Assembly: GCA_913065125.1 (NCBI GenBank)
Contig: CAJYAG010000001.1
Span: forward strand, 186,001 to 250,000
DNA length: 64,000 nucleotides
From: an uncultured Flavobacteriaceae bacterium
GTDB taxonomy: Bacteria; Bacteroidota; Bacteroidia; Flavobacteriales; Flavobacteriaceae
Direction: 5' to 3'
In this document: positions 1-8,575 of the stretch, piece after piece
How the letters are laid out: every line of letters begins with the position of its first letter
How positions within the stretch are numbered: position 1 is the stretch's first letter
Notes under the pieces: generated by a model
Told to the model about the DNA's origin: nothing
The model's database searches: none
Seen by the model: only the letters and a program-made list of their open reading frames with translations
Program-made: the position numbers and the translations under genes

Positions 1-1376
1 AAAAGTCATTTCATATAGACATTTCCGAAAGAAAATTATTACTTAGAACTTTTGATGTCGTTTCAATGCTCTTAAGTTTAATTATTGCATCCAAATATAC
101 AAGCTTTACTTATATAGATGTAAATAGTGATTTAATATATAGTTGGTTTTTTATTTTAGCTATTTATTTTTTACTCTTTGGTCAAATATTTCAGCTTTAT
201 AATTTAAAAGTTTCAAACAATAGATTTTTAGTAATTAGAAGTGTATTTGTTACTGCTTTAATTACGACACTGTTTTATATTTTTTCACCTTTTATTACCC
301 CTTCTTTACCAACCAATAGGCTTCAGATAATTTATTTTTTCTTACTCATAACTTTACCGGTTATCTTATGGAGATTTTTATATATTGCCCTTTTATTTTC
401 ACCTAGATATTTTAAAACCATAATTGTCATTGGTCATACTTCAAGAACAGAAAAGTTGATAGAATTAATACAATTTAAAAACTATCACAACATTGCAACT
501 TATGTTTCTAATGCAGAGATTGAAGGATTAAATAACTTTAACGATGTAAAAACTGTAGATTTAATTGAATTAGTTAGCGCTAATTTGGCTTCAGAAATTG
601 TAATATCAACATCAGGTTTTTCTGGAGACACCATTAGTAGGTTAAACAAACAATTAATTTTTCTATTTGAAACAGGTGTCAATATAAAAAGTTTTGAAAC
701 GTATTATGAAGAGGTTACCAATAGAATTCCAAAAGAGTATTTAGATTTTAATTTTTATAAAAATATTAATTTTAGTGTTAACAATGACAATCAGTTTTTT
801 CATTTTATGCAAATAGTAATTGATGTCTTAATTTCTTTAATTGGAATCACATTTTTTATTTGTATTATCCCATTAATTCTTATTGGTAATTTAATAGGAA
901 ATAGAGGACCATTATTTTACACTCAAGATCGTGTAGGTTTTAAAGGAGAGGTTTTTAAAATATACAAACTGAGATCTATGGTTAAATATGCCGAAATAGA
1001 TGGAGCCGTTTGGGCCAAAAAAAACGATAAAAGAATTACTTCTTTTGGGAAGCTTCTAAGAAACACTAGATTGGATGAATTTCCTCAGTTTATAAATATT
1101 CTAAAAGGAGAAATGAGTTTAATTGGCCCTAGGCCAGAAAGACCTGAATTTGTTTCTGATTTAGAAGAGAAAATTCCGTTTTATGCAATAAGACATATAG
1201 TTAGACCTGGTTTAACAGGCTGGGCACAAGTTAATTACCCGTATGCAAACACTATTGAAGAGCAAGAAACTAAATTAAGATATGATTTATACTATATAAA
1301 AGAAAGAAGTTTCTTTTTAAATTTCAAAATACTTATCAAAACAGTTTCTACAGTTTTATTTTTTAAAGGTCAATAA
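1..1376 (+). CDS. Polyprenyl-phosphate sugar transferase (exopolysaccharide initiation), 5'-truncated
   Basis: Membrane enzyme that moves a sugar-1-phosphate from a nucleotide sugar to undecaprenyl phosphate, the first step of exopolysaccharide or O-unit synthesis. An internal ATG lies at 66, but the frame is open back to nucleotide 3 and the upstream codons read HIDISERKLLLRTFDVV, the usual N-terminus of this family, so the gene starts outside the window. Visible parts: hydrophobic N-terminal segments, a central region like the CoA-binding/NAD-like domain, a TM helix (LIGITFFICIIPLILIG), then the bacterial sugar transferase domain with FKIYKLRSM, GPRPERPEF and RPGLTGWAQVNY. The C-terminus appears complete. 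Its 3' end overlaps the convergent DUF4105 gene by 21 nt. The sugar specificity cannot be read. Confidence 0.93.
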   Translation, partial: KSFHIDISERKLLLRTFDVVSMLLSLIIASKYTSFTYIDVNSDLIYSWFFILAIYFLLFGQIFQLYNLKVSNNRFLVIRSVFVTALITTLFYIFSPFITPSLPTNRLQIIYFFLLITLPVILWRFLYIALLFSPRYFKTIIVIGHTSRTEKLIELIQFKNYHNIATYVSNAEIEGLNNFNDVKTVDLIELVSANLASEIVISTSGFSGDTISRLNKQLIFLFETGVNIKSFETYYEEVTNRIPKEYLDFNFYKNINFSVNNDNQFFHFMQIVIDVLISLIGITFFICIIPLILIGNLIGNRGPLFYTQDRVGFKGEVFKIYKLRSMVKYAEIDGAVWAKKNDKRITSFGKLLRNTRLDEFPQFINILKGEMSLIGPRPERPEFVSDLEEKIPFYAIRHIVRPGLTGWAQVNYPYANTIEEQETKLRYDLYYIKERSFFLNFKILIKTVSTVLFFKGQ

Positions 1377-2534
1377 CACTTTATTTAGAAAGAAAAAACG
1401 AATCCCTAATAGCATTACAAAAGGAAGAATTGCAAACGGTAACAATTGTATTTTTCCAATCCAAATTATTGGAATAATTAAAAGTAAAACAATGAGCACC
1501 TTTACATACGTTTTTATCCACAATCTAGGGGTTTCTTTTACAATATAAAATGCAACAATTAGATTAGGTGCAAATGCCCATAAAAAATTAAAGTTGTTTG
1601 GAGTAGTAGAATGATCGGTAAAAAACCACAAGAATGCAATTAGAGCTCCAATTATTCCTGTAAAAAAGAACAGTAAAAAATCAAACCATTTTGTTCTTTG
1701 GTTTCTTTTTATATCTTTATAGGTGATAAAAATTCCAAGCAATAAAATGAATGTAAAAACGATAAACGGATTGAAAAAGGAAGGTGAAATTTTTAATTCT
1801 TCAAACTTTAAAATATAACGATCGTTTTTAATTAAATTTTCAGAAATAGCGCCTCGCTTCACAGTGGCATTTTTAAACCCGCTATACACATAATCTGGTA
1901 AATACATGTGTTGTTTTGCAGTTGCTACTTTATCTAATTTACTTCCTAAAGCTAAATTTATTCCGAAACTTCCCCAAGTGTTCCAAGGTATTTCAGCATT
2001 CATTAGTTGTCTAAAAGATTGATTTTTTTCAATATGTTCATTCTTAAAATTAGCTTTATCTTTTAGAACCGTCTCTGTTATTTCTCTTAAGATAGTAGCA
2101 CAATTATTAAAAAAAGGATCATATAAATACGTTGCATTTTCTGGTGTTGCATTGTTCTCTAAATATTCAAAAAAATGTTGCTTTTCTTGTTGATTAAGAT
2201 TCAGAACTTGCTCTTTAATCCAACGTTTATCTTTTTGATAACTTCTCACAAAATAGTGAAAAGGATAACTTTGCAGTTTGTATAATAATTTTCCTTTTGT
2301 AAAATTTAAGTAAAAATTTGGTGCATCAAAATCAAAAATCCCATAATTGTAGGCGGTATCAAAATCGGTGTCTTTTACTCTTATTGTACTATGTCCAAAG
2401 CCTTCGTACAATACTTTCCCAGGTCCTGCAGTGATAATGCTAACTTCTGCTTTTTCTGATAATTTTTTATGTTGAGAAAAGGTAAGTTGAATTACAAACA
2501 ACATCAGAAGTAAAGCAATAATTTTTGTTTTCAT
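1356..2534 (-). CDS. DUF4105 domain membrane protein
   Basis: 392 aa with an N-terminal signal peptide (MKTKIIALLLMLFVIQLTFS), a periplasmic DUF4105-type domain (GPGKVLYEGFGHSTIRV, YNYGIFDFD, and later NNCATILRE), then about four to five hydrophobic helices at the C-terminus. DUF4105 is related to papain/NlpC-like folds. The H of GFGHS and the C of NNCAT are plausible active-site residues, but no reaction is established. It begins 5 nt downstream of the PorV/PorQ-like gene on the same strand, so the two are probably co-transcribed and may share an envelope role. It overlaps the sugar transferase tail to tail. Confidence 0.85.
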   Translation of the reverse strand: MKTKIIALLLMLFVIQLTFSQHKKLSEKAEVSIITAGPGKVLYEGFGHSTIRVKDTDFDTAYNYGIFDFDAPNFYLNFTKGKLLYKLQSYPFHYFVRSYQKDKRWIKEQVLNLNQQEKQHFFEYLENNATPENATYLYDPFFNNCATILREITETVLKDKANFKNEHIEKNQSFRQLMNAEIPWNTWGSFGINLALGSKLDKVATAKQHMYLPDYVYSGFKNATVKRGAISENLIKNDRYILKFEELKISPSFFNPFIVFTFILLLGIFITYKDIKRNQRTKWFDFLLFFFTGIIGALIAFLWFFTDHSTTPNNFNFLWAFAPNLIVAFYIVKETPRLWIKTYVKVLIVLLLIIPIIWIGKIQLLPFAILPFVMLLGIRFFFLNKVLLTFKK

Positions 2535-2539
2535 AATTC

Positions 2540-3610
2540 TTAATTTCTAAAAAATTTATAATCAATCTTGATTGAAAAGATATTTGAATACAGTGCATTT
2601 CCAACACTTCCAATATTTGTTAATGCATAATCTATATGAATTCCGTTGTACTTAAATCCAACGCCAAAATTTGGCTGTAAAGAGATTGATTTACTTCCGT
2701 CAAATTGAGTTGTGTTTTGAATATTTCCAATTCCGCCACGTAGATAAACCAAATCTGTATAATCTAATTCGAATCCAAATGTTGGGTCAATACTTACAAC
2801 GCTTGATGAAATAATGTCGTTAGTCTGCGCAAATCGCATGTTTAAATTAACTTCTGTTAATAGATGGAAATCTCTTGCTACTCTAAACTTACGTGCAACA
2901 CCGAGCTGTATTTTGGGGTTTGTAATTTCTGAAGTTTCTGGTAACTCTTGATTTTGACCAGGAATCGAATTTTTAATTTTATCAAATTCAGTTTCGTTAA
3001 TATTCCAAGTATTATATGTTGTTGTGATATCACGAACCATTAATCCAAATTTCCAATCGTTTCTTTCGAACTGAATTCCGGCATCAAATCCAAATCCCCA
3101 CGAAGAAGCAAAATCGCCAATAACTCTTCTAAGAACTTTGGCATTTACACCAAAATACATGTCTTTAAAAATTAAGTTTCTAGCGTAGGAAAACGTAAAA
3201 GCATAATCAGCAGCAGAAAATAAACTAATTCTATTAAAATTAATATTTCCCTGACTGTCAATAAGTTCAGTGGTGTTTAGAATATCGTCAACTCCAAATC
3301 TTATGATAGAAATTCCAACTGCACTTTCATCATCAATTGGTAATGCAATTGCGGCAAAATTATAATTTGCCATTCCTGCAAAATAAGAAGCATGCATTAA
3401 AGAACCTTCGTAGTCTTCTAAATTTACTAAACCTGCAGGATTCCAATAAATTGCATTGACATCATTACTTGTTGCAACAACCGATTTACTCATACCTAAA
3501 GCTCTAGCATCAACACCAATATTTAAAAATTCGTTCGAATAATTTCTAAAGGTTTGCGCAGTTATTTGAAATGCACAGAAAAAGAACAGAAAGAAATAAT
3601 GTTTTTTCAA
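2540..3610 (-). CDS. PorV/PorQ family outer-membrane beta-barrel protein
   Basis: 356 aa with a cleavable signal peptide (ends ITAQ) and repeated amphipathic strands of a FadL-like barrel, ending in an aromatic residue near the C-terminus (KIDYKFFRN). The motif LNIGVDARALGMSKSVVAT, followed by NAIYWNPAGL, is the hallmark of the PorV/PorQ family. PorV is an outer-membrane component of the type IX secretion system, and PorQ works at the attachment/shuttle stage. Which subfamily this copy belongs to is not clear from sequence alone, and no other T9SS gene is in the window. First gene of a probable two-gene operon with the DUF4105 protein. A weak -7-like box (GATATTTG on the minus strand, 3637-3644) lies upstream. 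Confidence 0.8.
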   Translation of the reverse strand: MKKHYFFLFFFCAFQITAQTFRNYSNEFLNIGVDARALGMSKSVVATSNDVNAIYWNPAGLVNLEDYEGSLMHASYFAGMANYNFAAIALPIDDESAVGISIIRFGVDDILNTTELIDSQGNINFNRISLFSAADYAFTFSYARNLIFKDMYFGVNAKVLRRVIGDFASSWGFGFDAGIQFERNDWKFGLMVRDITTTYNTWNINETEFDKIKNSIPGQNQELPETSEITNPKIQLGVARKFRVARDFHLLTEVNLNMRFAQTNDIISSSVVSIDPTFGFELDYTDLVYLRGGIGNIQNTTQFDGSKSISLQPNFGVGFKYNGIHIDYALTNIGSVGNALYSNIFSIKIDYKFFRN

Positions 3611-3667
3611 AATAAACGGTTGCTTGTTACAAATATCTTAAATCCTATTGTAATAACCATTGTTAAC

Positions 3668-4663
3668 TTAAGATATTGTTTGTGTAACTAGGATTTGAAT
3701 ATTCTCATCGATAAAACGACTAATTCGTTTTTCTAGCCATCTACTTTCTTGTTGTTTAAATGTTGATATAAATCCAACATGACCACCATATTTTGTGGCT
3801 TCAAGAAAAAAAAATTCTGAATCTCCTGCTTCTTCAAACGGAAAACATTCAGGACTTAAAAACGAGTCATCTTTGGCATTTATTAATAAGGTAGGCTTAT
3901 TTATTTTTGATAAATAAGGCTTTGAACTTGCTTTTTGCCAATAATCTTCTGGACTTTCGAAACCAAAAACAGGAACCGTATATAAATGTTCTAAGTGTTT
4001 AAATCGTTTTGCTTTAAAAAGTTTGTCTTTATCTAATCTAAAATCTGGAAATTTATATGATTTTTCTAGTATTTTTAATCGGATGGTTTTTAAAAATTCT
4101 TCGAGATATAGTTTGTTTTTTAATTTGTCCATTTCGCGTTCTGAACTTGTAATGTCGATTGGAACTGAAGTTGCAATGGCACCTTTTATTTTTGGAGAAA
4201 GTTTTTCTGAATATTCTCCCATATACTTCAACGTTAAATTTCCGCCTAAACTAAAACCGATAATAAGGATGTTTTCATAGTAATAATTATTTAATAAATG
4301 CTTAACAACAAAATCTACATCTTCTGTTTTTCCGCTGTGATAGGTTCCTAACAACCAATTGTCTTCTCCGCTACAACCACGCAAATTAAATGATACAGTA
4401 TCAATTCCTTTACCATTTAACTCGTTTGCTGTAGAAAGTATGTATTTAGATTCTGAGCTTCCTTCTAAACCATGAATTAAAATTGCCAAGGTATTTGAGT
4501 TTACTTTAGAAAAATCTAAGTCGATAAAATCGTTGTCCCATGTAAAAACTCTTTTGCGAGAATAAGCACAGGTTTCTTTCATAAATAATGGACGATACAT
4601 TGTGTTAAAATGGCCATTTTTAAATGGTAGAGAAGGATTATAATCCGAAGTAAATAGCGGCAT
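3668..4663 (-). CDS. YheT-family alpha/beta hydrolase
   Basis: 331 aa alpha/beta-hydrolase. The oxyanion-side motif IHGLEGSSES lies at residues 64-73, the nucleophile elbow GFSLGGN has Ser138, and the C-terminal GGHVGF supplies the catalytic His near residue 295. The start FNTMYRPLFMK and the overall length fit the YheT/ABHD1-3 family of carboxylesterase or thioesterase-like proteins, whose substrates are poorly defined. No signal peptide, so probably cytoplasmic. It is divergent from pssA. A near-consensus minus-strand -7 box (CAtcTTTG, 4692-4699) could drive it. Confidence 0.87.
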   Translation of the reverse strand: MPLFTSDYNPSLPFKNGHFNTMYRPLFMKETCAYSRKRVFTWDNDFIDLDFSKVNSNTLAILIHGLEGSSESKYILSTANELNGKGIDTVSFNLRGCSGEDNWLLGTYHSGKTEDVDFVVKHLLNNYYYENILIIGFSLGGNLTLKYMGEYSEKLSPKIKGAIATSVPIDITSSEREMDKLKNKLYLEEFLKTIRLKILEKSYKFPDFRLDKDKLFKAKRFKHLEHLYTVPVFGFESPEDYWQKASSKPYLSKINKPTLLINAKDDSFLSPECFPFEEAGDSEFFFLEATKYGGHVGFISTFKQQESRWLEKRISRFIDENIQILVTQTIS

Positions 4664-4716
4664 AGAACTTTTTTAAAACAGTATTTGAATACAAAGATGA
4701 TAAAAAAAGAAGTAAA

Positions 4717-4750
4717 TTGAAACAAGAGCAAACGGATTTCCTTATTTTTG
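4717..4750 (+). promoter_or_regulatory. Putative pssA promoter
   Basis: TTG at 4717-4719 and TAttTTTG at 4743-4750 match the Bacteroidota primary sigma factor pattern (-33 TTG, -7 TAnnTTTG), 25 nt before the pssA ATG. Spacing is 23 nt, at the long end of the usual range. Confidence 0.5.
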
Positions 4751-4774
4751 CTTTACACAAATCCGAAAATCAAG

Positions 4775-5518
4775 ATGAAAAAACACATTCCGAATATCAT
4801 AACTTTAGGAAATTTATTATTTGGGACTATTGCGGCAATTGCTGCTGTAAATGGAAATTTTGAAATTGCAGCTTTGTCTGTTACAATTGGAATTCTACTT
4901 GATTTTTTTGATGGTTTTTTTGCACGAATCTTAAATGTTTCTGGAGAATTAGGAAAACAATTAGATTCTTTAGCAGATATGGTTACAAGTGGAGTAGTGC
5001 CTGGAATTGTAATGTACACATTGTTACAAGAAAACGCATTGAATTTGTTTGAAAGAAAAGCAGATACTTTACATATTGCTTCTTTTAGCACTGGATATTT
5101 ACCTTATTTTGGTTTGTTATTAACCTTGGCAGCTTGTTATCGTTTGGCAAATTTTAATATTGATGAACGCCAATCTGATTCTTTTATAGGAATGCCAACT
5201 CCGGCAATGAGTTTGTTTGTACTTTCATTCCCGTTAATTCCGATTTATTCTGACAATCAATTTTTTATTGATTTGGTACAGAACAATTATTTTTTGATTG
5301 GAATTACGTTAGTATTAAGTTTTTTAATGAATGCGGAAATTCCGTTATTCTCTTTAAAGTTTAAGAATTATGGAATAAAAGAAAATCTTTTGAAATACGT
5401 TTTTTTAGTAGCTTCTATAGGTATGATTTTAACCTTGGAAGTTATTTCTATTCCGTTAATAATTATTTTATATGTGCTACTTTCTGTGGGAAGTAATTTG
5501 AATAAGAAAAAAGCCTAG
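4775..5518 (+). CDS. pssA: CDP-diacylglycerol--serine O-phosphatidyltransferase
   Basis: 247 aa integral membrane enzyme making phosphatidylserine from CDP-diacylglycerol and serine, the precursor of phosphatidylethanolamine. The CDP-alcohol phosphotransferase motif DGx2ARx8Gx3Dx3D is present: [29 protein letters not shown]. About seven hydrophobic helices follow, typical of type II bacterial PssA. The ATG at 4775 ([13 protein letters not shown]) is preferred over the in-frame TTG at 4748, because that TTG lies inside the -7 box and the family starts with this motif. The 3' end overlaps the convergent lptB gene by 4 nt. Confidence 0.95.
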   Translation: MKKHIPNIITLGNLLFGTIAAIAAVNGNFEIAALSVTIGILLDFFDGFFARILNVSGELGKQLDSLADMVTSGVVPGIVMYTLLQENALNLFERKADTLHIASFSTGYLPYFGLLLTLAACYRLANFNIDERQSDSFIGMPTPAMSLFVLSFPLIPIYSDNQFFIDLVQNNYFLIGITLVLSFLMNAEIPLFSLKFKNYGIKENLLKYVFLVASIGMILTLEVISIPLIIILYVLLSVGSNLNKKKA

Positions 5519-6249
5519 AATTTTCTCTTTTTTAATTCGAAATCTTTACCAAGATATACTTTACGTACAGTTTCATCAGCAGCCAATTCTTCTGGAGTTC
5601 CGCTTTTAAGAATACTTCCTTGATACATTAAAAAAGTTTTATCGGTAATAGCTAATGTTGCTTGTACATCATGATCGGTAATTAAAATACCAATATTTCT
5701 GTTTTTAAGTTGCGCAACAATACTTTGAATATCTTCTACCGCAATTGGATCAACTCCAGCAAAAGGCTCATCTAATAAAATAAATTTTGGATCAGAAGCT
5801 AAACATCGCGCAATTTCTGTTCTTCTTCGTTCTCCACCAGATAATAATTCTCCTTTATTTTTACGAACATGACCTAAACTAAATTCTTCAATTAAAGATT
5901 CTAGTTTTTCTTTGCGTTCTTTTTTTGTTCTATCCGTAAATTCCAATACAGACATAATGTTTTCTTCTACAGATAACTTTCTAAATACAGATGCTTCTTG
6001 CGCTAAATAACCAATTCCTTTTTGAGCACGTTTGTACATCGGATCGTTGGTAATTTCTTCATCATCTAAATAAATATGACCAGCGTTGGGTTTTATCATG
6101 CCAACAATCATGTAAAAAGAAGTGGTTTTTCCTGCGCCATTTGGACCTAATAAACCAACGATTTCTCCTTGAGATACTTCCAAAGAAATTCCTTGAACCA
6201 CCTTTCGGCTTCCATAAATTTTTTCAATGTTATCTGCTCTTAATATCAT
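5515..6249 (-). CDS. lptB: LPS export ABC transporter ATP-binding protein
   Basis: 244 aa ABC ATPase that powers LptFG extraction of lipopolysaccharide from the inner membrane. Walker [10 protein letters not shown] is at residues 35-43, the signature is LSGGERRR, and Walker B is [25 protein letters not shown] is the LptB-type H-loop region. Length and ends match the family. It is the last gene of a minus-strand run kdsD-tatC-AhpD-like-lptB. Kdo isomerase and LptB together point to LPS assembly. Its stop overlaps the stop of pssA. Confidence 0.95.
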   Translation of the reverse strand: MILRADNIEKIYGSRKVVQGISLEVSQGEIVGLLGPNGAGKTTSFYMIVGMIKPNAGHIYLDDEEITNDPMYKRAQKGIGYLAQEASVFRKLSVEENIMSVLEFTDRTKKERKEKLESLIEEFSLGHVRKNKGELLSGGERRRTEIARCLASDPKFILLDEPFAGVDPIAVEDIQSIVAQLKNRNIGILITDHDVQATLAITDKTFLMYQGSILKSGTPEELAADETVRKVYLGKDFELKKRKF

Positions 6250-6292
6250 GTATCAAATATACAAATTGAGATTTAGTGAACTCTTAAATTAA

Positions 6293-6643
6293 TTATAAAT
6301 CGTTTTGCTCTAAAGCTTCCCAGAATTCGTATGCTCTACGTAAATGTGGAATTACAATTGTTCCGCCAACCAATGTTGCGATAGACATTGTTTCCATCAT
6401 TTCTTCTTTTGTAACCCCTTTTTTATAGGCTGTTTCTAAATGATATGCAATACAATCATCACAACGTAAAACAGCAGATGCAACCAAGCCTAACAATTCT
6501 TTGGTTTTTACAGGTAAATGACCTTCTGTAAAAGCGTTGGTATCTAAATTAAAAATTCTCTTAATAACTTTATTGTCATTGCTTAAGAGTTTATCGTTCA
6601 TTTTTTGACGATATGTGTTAAATTCTTCAACTTTATTTGGCAT
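6293..6643 (-). CDS. Carboxymuconolactone decarboxylase / AhpD-like protein
   Basis: 116 aa with the AhpD-like fold signature: CDDCIAYH, where Cys61, Cys64 and His68 form the redox CxxC...H motif, followed by KKGVTKEEMMETMSIA. The family includes alkylhydroperoxidase-type thiol reductants and gamma-carboxymuconolactone decarboxylases. The CxxC favours a redox role, but the substrate is unknown. Its start overlaps the 3' end of tatC by 11 nt, so it is translationally coupled. Confidence 0.88.
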   Translation of the reverse strand: MPNKVEEFNTYRQKMNDKLLSNDNKVIKRIFNLDTNAFTEGHLPVKTKELLGLVASAVLRCDDCIAYHLETAYKKGVTKEEMMETMSIATLVGGTIVIPHLRRAYEFWEALEQNDL

Positions 6644-7445
6644 TTTTTAATTGTTTTTTTAAAACAAAACCAGAAATATAAATACTGATTTCATATAAAA
6701 TTAATATTGGAATTGAAACAATTATTTGACTCGCAACATCTGGAGGTGTAATAATTGCGGATAAAATTAATACTAACACCAACGCATGTTTTCTGTATTT
6801 TCTTAAAAATTCTGGAGTAACCAATCCTAATTTTGATAAGAAATAAATGACAACGGGTAATTCAAAAACTAAAGAAATACCCAACATGGTATTGGTAAAT
6901 AAACTGATATAAGAATCTAATGTGAAATTATTAACGATGTTATCACTAATTTGATATCCGTAGAAAAACGAAACAGACATTGGCATGATCACATAATAAC
7001 TAAAAGCAACTCCAATAAAGAAAAGAAACGACGCTATAAATAAAAATCCTCTCGATTTTCTTCTTTCTGTTTTGTGTAATCCAGGAGCAATAAAACGCCA
7101 CATTTCCCATAATAAATAAGGAAATGCAAGGATAACGCCTAAAATTATTGACACCCAAAGAGAACTCATTAATTGCTGAGTTAACGATAAAGCTTGCAGT
7201 TTACTTGGAATTTCAACGGCACAAAAACTACTATCTATGCCAATGCTTCCAAAAACATGACAGAAAAACCGATAGGTAACAAAATCTGAATGTGTATGTG
7301 CAATAATAAAATCATTATACACTTCTTCTCTAAAAACAAAAAGCACAATTGCAAAAACAAATATTACAGCAAAACTTCTAACTAAATGCCAGCGTAATTC
7401 TTCTAGATGTCCTAAAAAAGACATTTCTTTTTGTTCATAACTCAT
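6633..7445 (-). CDS. tatC: Sec-independent protein translocase TatC
   Basis: 270 aa, six hydrophobic helices. The family start motif MSFLGHLEELRWHLVRS and the conserved FRLPLLWEMWRFIAPGLHKTERR-like region (here SIILGVILAFPYLLWEMWRF) mark TatC, the twin-arginine signal receptor of the inner membrane. A loop of roughly 40 residues with two Cys lies between TM1 and TM2, as is common in Bacteroidota. No tatA/B is in the window. It starts directly after the kdsD stop (no gap) and overlaps the downstream AhpD-like gene. Confidence 0.96.
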   Translation of the reverse strand: MSYEQKEMSFLGHLEELRWHLVRSFAVIFVFAIVLFVFREEVYNDFIIAHTHSDFVTYRFFCHVFGSIGIDSSFCAVEIPSKLQALSLTQQLMSSLWVSIILGVILAFPYLLWEMWRFIAPGLHKTERRKSRGFLFIASFLFFIGVAFSYYVIMPMSVSFFYGYQISDNIVNNFTLDSYISLFTNTMLGISLVFELPVVIYFLSKLGLVTPEFLRKYRKHALVLVLILSAIITPPDVASQIIVSIPILILYEISIYISGFVLKKQLKNAK

Positions 7446-8414
7446 TTAAAAAATACCTTCTTTAATTAAATCGTGTAAATGCACAACACCTAAATAATCA
7501 CTTGTGTCGTTTGTTACTAAAATTTGTGTGATATCGTTGGCTTCTAATGTTTCTAAGGCATCAATTGCCATCGCATTTATAGAAATTGTTTTTGGGTTTT
7601 TAGACATAATATCATTTGCTGATAGCGAATTAATTTCTGTAGATTTACTCAGCATTCTACGAATATCTCCGTCGGTTATAATTCCAACAATTTTATCATT
7701 TTCAACAACAGCAGTAACGCCTAATCTTTTTTCTGTGATTTCTACAATTACTTTAGTAATACTACTGTCTTTATTAACTTTCGGAATTTCATTATTCTTT
7801 ATCAAATCAGAAACACGCAAATACAATCGTTTTCCTAACGCTCCACCTGGATGATATTTAGCAAAATCATTACTAGAAAAGCCTTTTAATTTCAATAAAC
7901 AAACAGCCAAAGCATCTCCCATAACTAATTGTGCGGTTGTGCTTGTAGTCGGAGCTAAATTATTTGGACAGGCTTCTTTTTCTACAAATGTATTTAAAGC
8001 GAAATCTGCATTAGTTCCTAAGAAAGAATCTACATTACCTGTAATTGCAATGATTTTATTTCCATAATTCTGAATTAACGGAACTAGAACTTTAATTTCT
8101 GGTGTATTACCACTTTTAGAAATACAAATTACAACATCATCATTTTGTATGGCTCCTAAATCGCCATGAATTGCATCAGCAGCATGCATAAAAATTGCTG
8201 GAGTTCCGGTAGAATTAAAGGTGGCAACAATCTTAGTAGCAATATTAGCGCTTTTACCAATTCCAGTTACTATAACTCTTCCTTTAGAGTTTAAGATATA
8301 TTTAACCGATGCTTCAAAATCGGCATCAATAAAATTTACTAAATTAGCAATAGCATTACTTTCTATAAGAATAGTTTCTTTTGCTGTAGTTATGATAGAA
8401 TTAAGGTCTTTCAA
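7446..8414 (-). CDS. kdsD: KpsF/GutQ family D-arabinose 5-phosphate isomerase
   Basis: 322 aa enzyme interconverting ribulose 5-phosphate and arabinose 5-phosphate, the first step of Kdo synthesis for LPS. N-terminal SIS domain (GRVIVTGIGKSANIATK, HAADAIHGDLGAI, ISKSGNTPEIK), then HPGGALGKRL, then two CBS domains (SDLI...ITDGDIRRML and DIMSKNPKTI...LHDLIKEG). First gene of the operon leading to tatC and lptB. A perfect TAaaTTTG box on the minus strand (8491-8498) lies about 77 nt upstream. Confidence 0.95.
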   Translation of the reverse strand: MKDLNSIITTAKETILIESNAIANLVNFIDADFEASVKYILNSKGRVIVTGIGKSANIATKIVATFNSTGTPAIFMHAADAIHGDLGAIQNDDVVICISKSGNTPEIKVLVPLIQNYGNKIIAITGNVDSFLGTNADFALNTFVEKEACPNNLAPTTSTTAQLVMGDALAVCLLKLKGFSSNDFAKYHPGGALGKRLYLRVSDLIKNNEIPKVNKDSSITKVIVEITEKRLGVTAVVENDKIVGIITDGDIRRMLSKSTEINSLSANDIMSKNPKTISINAMAIDALETLEANDITQILVTNDTSDYLGVVHLHDLIKEGIF

Positions 8415-8490
8415 CGTTTTATAATTTTAGTAGTAAAAAAAAAAGTTATATCTTTAAAATATTGTAGAAAACACTTTTAATTTGCTTCTA

Positions 8491-8498
8491 CAAATTTA
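8491..8498 (-). promoter_or_regulatory. Putative -7 box for kdsD operon
   Basis: The minus strand reads TAAATTTG, a match to TAnnTTTG, in the divergent recQ/kdsD spacer. No clear TTG was found at the expected upstream distance. Confidence 0.4.
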
Positions 8499-8575
8499 CT
8501 ATAAATAATGATAGACCCAAACCAAAACTTGGTTTTTAAACAGACACTAATAAATACCCAGATTGATTGATTGAT

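Noticed and set aside
8519-8535. AAACCAA/TTGGTTT stem-loop upstream of recQ
   Set aside because: 3-nt loop and AT-rich stem with no gene ending nearby; it could be chance and no role could be supported.
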